33,090 nt of DNA, taken from positions 60,382 through 93,471 of the forward strand of contig JAKCWW010000749.1 of the NCBI GenBank assembly GCA_026260175.1, in the 5' to 3' direction. The notes beneath the pieces were generated by a model. It worked only from the letters and a program-made list of their open reading frames with translations. It did not search any database and was not told where the DNA came from. Positions 20,001 through 32,000 of this stretch are shown here, piece by piece; the first letter of the stretch is position 1, and every line of letters begins with the position of its first letter. Position numbers and translations under genes: made by a program. The DNA comes from Reticulitermes lucifugus (Eukaryota > Arthropoda > Insecta > Blattodea > Rhinotermitidae).

Positions 20001-23000
20001 ATTAAATGTACATACAAATACAAATACAATTAAAAAAGGATTATATTGAATACATTACTACAATTTATATAAGATAAGATAAAATTTTGAATGCATGACT
20101 AGATAAATAAAAGGGCTGACTTACAGAGTAAGAAATAATAAACCAAACCAAGGGAATCTGATACAGAAGTCATTATAGGAATAACTGTCCACTTTTTTCC
20201 TTATTAATATTAAAGTACTCGTCTAATGAAAAAAAAAGGAATTTGTACACAAAAAAGTCCTTAAAACTGTTTTAAATTTCTTTGGGCTATTAGTCATGGT
20301 CATGTAGTGTGAATGGTGCTACATGCAGACAGACATAACAGAACTGATAGGTACGTTATTGCATTGGTACAAGTTGCATGTAAACTTGTGACATTTACGA
20401 ATGTGAGATATAACAAAGAGGCTCATCAAAATTACAAGCATTGTATGGACATGTTATAAACCCTTGGACATTACATTTCCTGAACAATTGGCAAGCAAAT
20501 TTTACTTGAGCTGGTCCTCCTTAAATTATTATTTTACAATAATAAATTTATCAGATTTAAATATTGCAACTGTTCACATGGATAGGTTCATCCGAAGAAT
20601 ATTGCACATACAGTAGAACCCTGTTAAGAAGTCTTTCAAGGGACCAGAGGATTAGGGACTTCTTAAGTGGGAAGCCTTATTAAGAGGGAAGCTTATTAAA
20701 ACCAATCGGATTTTGGGACTTTAAAAATCCGACTTCTTACAGGGAAAAACTTCTTATGTGGGGACTTCTTATCCAGGTTCTACTGTAATTGCCATAAAAT
20801 CTGGTGGAAAACAACTTACTATTTGTACATTAATTCTTGCAATAAGTTTACTAGCAACTTACAAGACAGGGTCCTCTATAGGCAAGCACCTTCTGATAGC
20901 GAATTAAGTAGCAAATGTTGGGGTGTTCCTGACCATCAGTGTCACACACAGGATCATGAGGCATGTTTGTGCAGGGTGCATTAGCATCCACTGAAACAGC
21001 AATCCACAGACGCAATTTAAATTTGACAAAATGCACAGGTTTGACAGTGGACAACCATGAAAGAAAATATGTAATATACCAATAAGCCAGCATTCAAGGT
21101 AATGCTGTAAATGAAATGTCATATTTGTTGACACAACACAAATGGAAGAGAAAAAAAATGGCCTTCATTCATGTGTAGAGATTCCAAACCTTGTCTTGAG
21201 ATTTACCACACTAGAAACATTCACTAAATAACACAAATTTTCTCCTTAACTTAACTTATTTTAACTTATACTGATCAAAGTGTTTGCACACTTGGCCACA
21301 AATATTTCTGGATACCTCCAAATGTCAAACTTCCAGTTAAATCAACTCTGATTTTATCATTGTTTCTCTACAAAACAGAAATGTCCATGGCTCTCAGTAT
21401 CTTCAGTGAGGCTGTTCCATGATCTGAAATACTATCACAGACCTGCTTTACATCAGATGTATGGAAAATCATAATAAAGTAAAAGCCAAAATAAACATGA
21501 ACTCACCACACTGAAACTGTGGGCACGGCTTATGAAGCATGGAAAGGCACACTTCCCTGGCAGGAACACACCGTTTTCCCTCACTGCATGGGTTAGGATC
21601 ACATGGATCCTTGTCAAAGCAACTTCCAAATTCAAAATCTGCATCCTTCAACCCCGCACATCTGCCACATAAACAACTTTGGTTTTCATGTCTACAGCTG
21701 TTGTGAATTAACACACAGAGTTTCATATGCATGTACCTCTGACAAACATTGCATTCTCATTGTGTTCAATGCTGTCTAATGACAAAAATACAGTAACTAA
21801 TAAACTCAGTGGAATCAGGAAAATGTCAAACTATAATGATCAATAGCTGTCAGACTTCTGAAGTCTAATTTGGTTTCTGGAGAGAAAGAAAGCATTTTGA
21901 AAAAGGAAATTACATTTCCAAGGCTAAATATGTTAAAAATTTTATTTGTAGCAAACCACTGTTTATGGTTTGAGCTCTGAATTACTTTAGACATACAAAT
22001 CAAGATGTTAGTTCATAAAATTTCACTTTTGAAAACCTTAGGAAGCATTGTTTTATCCAAAAATATTTTCTGTAACATAATATACACATATTATGTTTTT
22101 TGCTGTGATGCTGTGTAGTCTGGCAGATGGATGCTGTATGTTCAGAAGAACATCCTACTTACATCATCAGATTCGTCTACCCTGATAATGGAGGCAGCAA
22201 ATTCTTCTGGAATATCAGTACCCACCTACCTGAGTACACCACATCTTATCCACAGTGAGTTATCATCAGAGCCATCACCATGAGAACCTCAGACCTTACA
22301 CATTAAGCCTGATTCAATCTTTTTGATACCCTCTCTTTGTGTAAGTGCATACAGAAAGATAACTATATACTTGTATCTTATGTATCAAGCAAGTAGATAG
22401 ATAGTGTCTAAATAATGTACAAGTATTTAACAGACGCATTTACCTGGCCAGACACGAGCTGGGATAGGTGTAACCATTGCGTCCACAGACTGGAACGTGG
22501 TGTGGTGGGCAATTGCAAGGCAAACTGGTGTATGCAGGGTCCAGTACTCCTAGTGATGTCACTTCACACTGCTTCTTCCTGCAAGTGATCTCACCTGCAT
22601 AACAGCTGCATATGTTGCAGTCAATGTAGAACCACATGCCATGCTCTGTAAAAAACATGCAGGTATAGCACCTACAAATAACATCCATTACTAGAACAGT
22701 TCCCGATATACTCAAATCTCTTTAACATATTCATATTTTGTATTCTGGTTTGAAATTCTTGCTTTTGTTTCGTTACACAATCAACATAGGCATGCTAGTT
22801 AAAGCTGTTCAGTGGAAACATACAGCAAACATGAAATTGAAAGTAAGTTCTTTAAAAGACTGTATACTTTTAGAAATGAACTGCATAACATCGGTAATTA
22901 TTCTGAAGACACAAACAATTTGACAAAATCAAGTACTGTAGGCATTCCTTACACATCAGGTTACCATGACAGTAGTGTTATCGACTGCCGCTGTCGAACC

Positions 23001-26000
23001 GATTATCTAACAGTCTTGTGCGTCATGTCTTTCTGCTCCAGATGTTGATGACAACTGGTACGAAGGACGCAACTAAAACTTTCTGACATGATGTATGAAT
23101 TCAGCCGCACTAACCTTTCGCTTGGAAACCCAAATGAATGTTTAGGTATCACTTTGTTAAATACCATTTCAAGTAACACTGTTGCCATCAATGAAGTGAA
23201 TATTGTATATTATTCGCACATGTACTATACCAGTAAAACTCTTGAACAAATTAATTCCCACATGGGCACTTGTAGCATAATCCTTTCCTCTATTTGTCCA
23301 CATATAAACACACAACAAGGCTGGAAAAAGCTACATAATTAAGAGTTTCACAATTTGTACTCCTCACAAAATATTGTTAGAGTGATCAAATTAAGGAGGA
23401 TAAGGTGGACAGGGCACATTGCACATATTGGGGCGGGAAAGAACCACTCAGAAAATCCAGACACTGAACGGAGGAAAATATTAAATTGGGTCCTAAAGAA
23501 ATGGGATGGGAGAGCATTAACTGGATTAATCTGGCTCAGGATAGAGACAAATGACAGGCTCTTGTGAACATAGTAAGAAACCCTTCGGTTCCAAAAAAAT
23601 GCAGGAAATTTCTTGAATAGCTAAGGAAATGTTAGCTTCTCAAGAAGCACTCTGCTCCATGGAGTTCAGTCATATTCAGTCAGTTAGTTATTTAGCTGTT
23701 TATGAACAAACATCATATTTTTCAGCTTGTTTCATGGAACAGAGTCAAGTATAACTGGTTCACCTGATATGAAATTCTGTTCATGTGGAACCTGATCACA
23801 ATCATCACAAATCTTAACAACAGATCCTAAGCCAGCTCAAAGCAGTTCATATTTTCAGAGTCCATTTTTGTAATATAGCCCACCTTTTTATATTAATCTC
23901 ATATCTATGCCTTCAGTCTACGTGATAAAACCAAACACAGGCAATACATATGAAAAGTTTAGAGAAGCTGCAATAAAAAACCTGTTAACAGAATTAGAAA
24001 AAAAATTATTATAGTGATTTGGCCATGTTAAAAGGAATGAATGGAACAAGAATACTGAAAATGGTAGAAAAATTAAAACTTAAAGGTAACAGATCTATGG
24101 TACAACCTATAATAAGAAGGTTAAGCCAGGTACTTGATGGTGTTAAGAAAAGAGGAAAGGGCTTACAAGAACTTCAGAAACATAACTTGTGTGAAGGAGG
24201 GACTGGAAACTTTCTGCCAAGTACAGAACTTGCACTACAAGAAGAAGGAATGTTCCATCGAACCTCTTCCCATGAGGTTTCCCTGTCAACATTCTATATG
24301 TATTCCTTGTTGTCTCCATGTAATCAATATCCCATATTGTTCATCTTCACTTGCTTACCAATTTTACGATTTGCAAGCCAACATGAGTCCAGAGTGTAAC
24401 AAGGCATGGGCTGGCAACGTTCAACTACCCCCTGTGATGAACACTGGCATATCTTGAGGCAATCCTTCTGGCGTGCTGCAATGGGGATACGCACATAGGA
24501 GCCCTGAGGGACAACATACTGAGACACCTCACCCAGCTTGCACCCTGAAAGTTATCAATGTCATTTCAATGGAGAATAAGAAAAATTTGAAGAATTAGGA
24601 AATACCTATATTTCTGTGAGATGAGATGTTCCCAGCATAGTGCTGATAAAAATACACCATCAGTGCTGCAAACAAATATATAGGAATAATAAAGTATAAA
24701 CACCTTCGTCATGTAGTACCAGAAATTAGTAACTCTACCCCCCAGCTTCTTTCAGAATAAACAGGAAACAAATTTTAACCCCAAATTCCTCCTTAAACAC
24801 AAATGAAACACACTGCCAATTCCCACCATTTTAATTGCAGTGATGGAGACTAGCTCTGTCTAAAAGGCCCCAGCTGCATAGGAAATGCCACTCCCTCTAT
24901 ATCTCATAATGGAAACAGACACATTTTCTAATATGTTGTATTGTAAAAACCTCAAGAAAAGGGCAATGTCCAAAATAATAGTTCTGTTTATTGTAACATA
25001 CCACTGTCAGAAACAAATTTAGACTCCACCTAACATTTTGGCCTCCTCACCTGCAGAGCACCGATAAGGTGGACAAGGTCGACCAGGAGCACAATTCCTG
25101 TTGACGGAGCACACCTCACTGTTATTGCAAGGATCACCCTTACAGGGTGAGCTCACTTCATCTTGTGGCTGCATATAGGGGTTGTCACTAGGCTCAAGAA
25201 ATGCTTTAAGTGAGATGCAAGGGGTATCTGGATTCTCTGGAGAGAGACGGGAACACAGAGATGCTGCATTGTGGCCTGTAGGCATGCGTGACCAGTCCAT
25301 ACACTGGCTCAGTAGCTCATAGCAATCCTCTCTGCAAACACATGTTATGTTATGTGAAACTGATACAGCATTACAGTTCATCAGATAGATCCTGGAATTT
25401 CCCCACTGATTAAAATTAATTTTGCTACACTTAACACAATTAATATTAAATACTAACTCTATGGAGCAGGTCATTTTTGAGAAGTCAGTAGTTCCTCGCC
25501 AAAACAAGTAATTCTCTGTCTTTTATGGAGGTTCATACAGTGTTCACAAGGACTGCCACTGGTCCCCACCCTGAGTCAGATAAATCCACTCCACATTCCT
25601 CTATCTTTATCTGTCATTTTAGGATCATCCTCCCATCTTCACCCATACCTCCCATGTGATCTCTTGCCTTTAGTTTGTTCACATTTCTAACTCTAATCCT
25701 TCCATATACACTACATGTCATATACATCTCACATTCATTCGTCTGATCACACATTCTCACAATATATCTTCAATGGTCATGTTTCATGCAGTTTGAAACT
25801 GAACTTCTTCTATATTTCTTGTTTCTCCATATGCACTACTTATGTCATTCATTTCAATATTCTTGATATAAGTATTATAACAGCATTAGGTAATGAATTA
25901 TAAAGTTCCATGTACATTAATCCAGTACCATTCTCCATTAACTCCATGCAGCAGAATTCTTTCTTGAGAAGATAACAGTCATTCAGATATTTAAGAAATT

Positions 26001-29000
26001 CCCATGTTTATGGAACCTTTTCACATTGTCTAACTACTATACATTAATTTAACGTCTTCCGTGCCTAGATTTCTAAAGCTGCTCCAACATTTGGCATGAT
26101 TGTCAAAACTACTATGAATGGGATACATTTCATCAATAAATATAACCTTCTGTTTCAATGAAGAAGGAAAAAATGTTATTAGCATCGAGCAATAGATATG
26201 AAGACGAGGTATACACATGAGTACATTTATCAGACCATTACATAACTTTTACCTGCAGATTCTGTTAGCATGTGTGTGTCTGTGGCAAGGTTTGATCTGT
26301 AGTGCACATGCAACTGCCTTCCACATGTTGGGGGAGCACCGTGAAATGTTCCGCACAGGTAACTGTAGTCCAGGGAGCCCCAGGAACCCCTGTTGCTGCC
26401 ACAGTGCCACATCATACCTCGCAGCATCATCAGCTATCCGTGTGCAACTACGGAAGAGGTCTGTGGGCCGGTTGTTGAAATTCGTGCAGTAGCTCAGACC
26501 TTCACAGCCCAGCTCACATGGCTCTTCAACTGGTTAAAACAAAATGTAATTCTTTGTGGGAATGTGTCAAATCACTGTTCGAACAGGTAGAATGAAAACT
26601 GAATCAGTTCATTTATGAAGTATGTACGTGCAACAAAATATCAACCAGGTACGCACAGCTTTACTGAGTGCATCATCCAGCACATCTGATGGCCTTCATT
26701 ACAAAACAAAATACTGAAAACTACAAATTAAACTTCTGCAGCAAATTTTGAAACTAAATAATTCTTGTTCTTAGGGTTTAAAAATTACATATGAATCAAT
26801 TTTAGATTAATAAGAACTTAAAATACACATTGGCCGTGCCATGGCTCAGATGGTTAGTCGCCAGCTTCTCACAGTGGCGGCCCAGGTTTGATCCCGGGTC
26901 AGTCCGTGTGGAATTTGTGGTGGACAAAGTGGTAATGGGACAGGTTTTTCCCCCCAGTACTTCGGTTTTCCCTTGTCAAGTTCATTCCACCGGTGCTCCA
27001 TTACACGGTAAAACTAAACATACTAATCATCTTCATCACAGGGTTGCACAATAAGCCTCAAGGCTGCTGTGTGTCTGTAGCATCTGCTGCGAGGCCCTTC
27101 ACCACAAAAAAAAACATACATTTATAACTCATATCTTACCTCTCTTAAATAACAGCTGCATATTGGGCAACAAAATTATAGTGTGTCTATCTTACAAAAA
27201 CAACTTATTTTACACAGCAAGAGGTTCCACATGCACTAACCACAGAGATTGTTGTGGTGAAGTTAAAGCTAAACAGGAATGGGTATCTTTACAATCACCA
27301 TACTTTCCAACTAAAGGATGTGAAATGCAAAACCAAGTGAAGTAAAAGCACATGTTTTGGTTGTTGAAAGGGTAATCATTTTAAGTTGTAGTTACATTCA
27401 AAGAAAAGTTGTTTCTTCCCTGTTTCATACAGAATGTAGTCTACTACACAGTCTGTTATCAGTTCTCGACACCAACCCAAAGAAAGAAGCCAGTATGCAT
27501 TTGGAATTTGCCACCTGTGCAAGTCAAAGTTCAAATAGGACAACTGCACATCTCTGAGTAATATTCAGCATGTGTTTAAACACAGGAGACAGAAGAAATT
27601 CCAGTCACAATAGCTGTCCCAAGTATCTGATCTACAAGACATTTCTGACAGATCAGCTGCAACAGAACAGAGCTAACTCAAATCAGAGAACACAGCAACA
27701 TTATCCAGTCAGAGAGTAAGTCTGTTACAGTTTTATGCCACCTTTCAACATAAAGCTTTCCCCTTAAGACTTATATGCAATAATCTGTTTCAAAATACTG
27801 CTGCAGGGACAAGGCAATATGTAGCAGTATGGACATACACACATTAACCACATTACCTTCATCAATACAGTGGATGAGACTGGCTTCTGAAAGCTCTGAC
27901 AGACACTCTCGATTAAATTCGTCCCATGATCTAGTCCACTCATTTGAGAATGTCTTCAGACACAGCCGCTTGCAGGAGGGACTCTGTGCCTTAGAGCAAC
28001 AGTGTAATTTAGCTGAGTCCATACCCATGCGATCAATCCGTGACACTTCAATTGTTGTTGGACCAGAAGCCGACTCGGAGCCCTGGAGGAAGCACTGCCA
28101 GAGTTTGTCCTGCAAGTTACAATGGTATTGGTGACTATGGTTGGTGACAGTATGAAAACCTTACACATATGCTAAAAGCTAAAATCTCTAAATGTAAATG
28201 TTCATAATAAACATACATAAAGATCTGAATTTTAATAAAATAAAACAAACTCAGAAACACACTATAAAAATAAACACTGGTGGTTTCTGAATTTCAGCAC
28301 TGAATGTTCCTGTGTATTGGATACAGTCTACCTTCAAATTGTAAACAGATCAGTTGAATCAAAACATTTTTTTTGTTATGACTTGTGGAGGTCATGCAGC
28401 AGTAAACGTGGCATGCTTGGGTGGATACTCTGAAGTAACAACCTGGCATTTTCAAAATTCAAGAAGACGTAGACTACACTCAGAATACGATAAATATACT
28501 AGTTGTAACTGGTGGCAGCAGCACCACAAACTCAGGTTATGTTCGTATATTTTGTGACAGAATAAAACAGAATTCATTTACATTCCACACATCCTTCTTT
28601 GGGCTAAGCCAAAGGACACAGAACATGTCATAACTCAAACGCAAAACTCATTTCATATACAAACTGAAGTAAATACTTGACACAAATATAAATATAAAGG
28701 GTACACATGCAATCTATTTACAGACACCATATATAACATGACACATACAAAGTTAGGTAAATATTCCACATACAAAAAAAAAAAAAGCCAGAATCAATGC
28801 CTAGCATGCATATATCTACATAACTGTGAAAATTCTTTCCAGGCACAAACAAGAGTAAACATACAGTATGTCAACATGCAAGACAGACCAAAAAATATTT
28901 TACCTATGTCCTTATAAAGCTTAAGTATTTTCACACTGAGGTAAATTCATCAGCAAAGTAGAAGAATTGAGATGGTACCTTGACTTAAGCTTTCAGTTGT

Positions 29001-32000
29001 CAATGCAAGATCATTGAAAACTGTATACTAGTTTTTGATATTTACTGAGGTCAGAATTTGGCATATGAAGGTCATATCCATATACTGTCTTTCAACTGCA
29101 TACATCTGAATTTATTTTATATTTTTCCCCAAGTTTTCCACACAAAAAGAGTACAAATTTACTTGGAAGAGTAAGCATATTAAACAAACCACATAATTTT
29201 CTACAAGAGACACTTTCTTGAACACCTGCCATGGTTCTAATTATTGTCTTTTGGGTGGCTCCAGAGCCACTCTGGACACTTTGGAAAATGTCTTAGCCCT
29301 GCCTGGAATCGAACCACGTTGCCTTGGATGTCCAGTCTGTAGCCTTGTCGCTATACCGATTATGCCATCCTGGCATCCATTATCGCATTATTTAAAAGAA
29401 CATTGTTTCAGCACCCTATTGAAAGTCTGACAAAGACACAGCAGAATGAGAAACAAGTAATTATGTTCAGTTCATTGAGGTCAGTGCCATGAAGGCACAA
29501 GAGGGAATGCAATCGTAACTTCATGCATTCTTAACCTCAGCACTAGATGGAGGTGAGTGGTTAACTTCAAACCCTGGCTGCTTTACCACCAAGGAATAAT
29601 CCCATGGTACCCATTAAAAAGCAGAGGGGGTCTGAATGTTTTGAAGAAGAGAAAAAATTTTTTTTGCCCTGCTAGAAATCAAACGATGATTCCTCAGTCC
29701 ACCAGCTGGTTATATAGTCATTATTACTGTGATATCCCGGTTCCCAGTTCTGTTCTACATCATTTAAAACAAAAATGTATGCATTTTATCGATGAAAAAC
29801 GGAATGTAAAAGGCTAAAGTTCAGAAGTGCGAAAAGATGTTAAAAAAGAAGTATTCTAGGGGTTGGTATGCCGTTAGAAAGTTGAGGGATGTTAGTAATG
29901 CCGTTACTCTCATATGGCCTGTCTGTAATTTGGGTTCTGATGACGTCTGGCAACAATACATCAGATTTGACTGGTCACTGCTATCTATGGCGTTACACTG
30001 GAGGATAAGATATTGTAGTATCCGGCCCTTGTGGTCGTCTGCTACTGTCCTCAGGGGTGCCAAAATGCTACGCAGGTTAGCCAAGTGGTAAGCTAACTTC
30101 TTTCTTCCTCATGGTCAGTTCGTAACGGCGCTGCTGGATACGGTGTTATTTAAAGGTTGAGAGTCCAAAGAATAATCCCCAGAAACAAAGATGATAGACA
30201 AAGGATTGCAGGCTTCCACTGTAGTGTAGATGAAGTCTTCGCTCTTCTAAGATGTTACGCAGTGTTGATTGGTGGTTAGTTACCGACGTTTCGGGACAAC
30301 CTATCGGTCCCATCTTCAAGAGCCAAGCAGTCCAAGAACCCTTGAAGATGGGACAAATAGGTTGTCCCGAAACGTCGGTAGCTAACTACCAATCAACGCT
30401 GCATAGCATCCCAGAAGAGCAAAGACCTCATGACTAACGAAAGCTTTATTTAAGAATTTGTACAATACACGTAGATGTGTACCGAGAAGATGGGAGATAA
30501 TCCATCGGAGTCGACAGCTTACGCCGAGGTTCTGATGCCGTGTGGCAGCAACGCAGCCCGGTACAAATGAAATCAAGTAGTGTCCCAAATCTTCGAATTT
30601 CAAGGAGGGTTTTAAACTATTCCAAATTGACTGACGCCTAGTGGCAAAGGGCGCTCTACTTTCTGACACTCGGGGAATAATGTCACTTACAATTTCACCA
30701 TTTTCACAGTTCGAGGGCCAGTGAGGACACAAATATTTTCATGCTCTCTGAGCTGTTTACAGGTTCACAGTTTAGGAAATGACTGTTTGGCCCTGGCCTG
30801 TGGTGTGTACATTTAGTTAAAACGATGTCCGCCGTCCTGTTTTCTCTTTATGTTTCTTGAATAATAACTTCGAAATATCTGTGAATAAGGACATTGGTAA
30901 CAATATTCAGAGTGGTTCTTTGCTACATTGTGCACGGTTTGCATTCTTGGGGGATGCTACAATATTACTAACACTTTCAACCCATCAGCTGGTGGCTTTA
31001 GAAAGTAACACTTACATGAGGCAGTGGCGGGCCACAACCCCCTTCCTGCAGGCTGTCTATCAGCTCTTGCCCCGTGGTCTTGATGCGCAGCATCCGGCGA
31101 CACGAGTCCTTGCACTGTGTTTCACTTGCCTTGTCGCAGCAGTGCAGATCTACAAGAAAATATTAATGTCCCTCATGTTTGGCCTTGGAAACTTTGAGAA
31201 TCCAACTGGGTCCAAATGCCACCAACTGATCATTTTCTTCAGTATGTTGTGCCCTATCACAGCAAAATGTGAAAATTGAAACCAGTGGTACAGAAATCCC
31301 AGATGCCAGGTCGCTCGGGTGACTAAATTTGTTACGGTGACGCCTAATATTTGTGTCTCCTCAGCTTCATGTCACCCTTCTGGCACCCAGAACTTTGAGG
31401 TGGCTTCTAAATTTTTGTACACTTTGTGCCCTCCTGATTTAAAGTACAATATACCTTCCAAATTCACTTACCGATTAGTTCTCTCTTTATGCCCTATTCA
31501 GCGTCAGACAACTGATCTTGCCGGTCCTTATTTCCAATGGCAGCGCTCACATGAATTCAAACATTCGGTTTATCTTCCTACAACGGGCTATAACGTAATA
31601 CCATTTTATGTTTGATAGTGGGCACTGGGCTACTAAAATTTGTTGCTACATTCCAATTTGGGTTACATCGAGACACAATAACACAAACTTTATATGAGGA
31701 CCAACACGTGTTTCTATGCGTTCTTACTGGAGTGAAAAAAAATGTTTCGAACGAGGATGGTGGAGAAAAATGAAGCACACGTTTCATGCACAGTACACAC
31801 TGTCCGTAACATACGATTTTCGAGAAAACCCAAAAACCGTTACAGTGATTTCCATCAAATTTTATATTTGAGGTCCCTACATAAATCTGTCAGATTGTCT
31901 CGAATATGTTGCAACTCGGCACAGTAGAAGTCATATTTTAAATATAACCTCAACTTCTTCATGTCCATCCGTCTTAGTGTCTGGTCACCTGTCGTTCCGC

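Larger units (their letters stand above)
17001..20610 (-). other. Main part of the last RECK intron
   Basis: 3.6 kb of AT-rich intron holding the CA tract, the TTCA tract and the 18 bp palindrome. The minus-strand frames at 17331-17549 and 18176-18460 are not supported as exons: RECK is already continuous without them. Confidence 0.7.

Noticed and set aside
26217..26492. Plus-strand gene
   Set aside because: This frame is the antisense shadow of the RECK exon 26253-26529, like those at 16249-16617 and 27829-28134.
29303..29374. Functional tRNA gene
   Set aside because: A and B boxes are present, but arms do not pair into a cloverleaf and a SINE body follows. The same reasoning applies to the heads at 26832, 10795 and 5930.
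30382..30732. Minus-strand gene of 116 codons
   Set aside because: Its C-terminal part is the fold-back arm; the rest is unidentified and lies in a RECK intron. Probably part of the same insertion.
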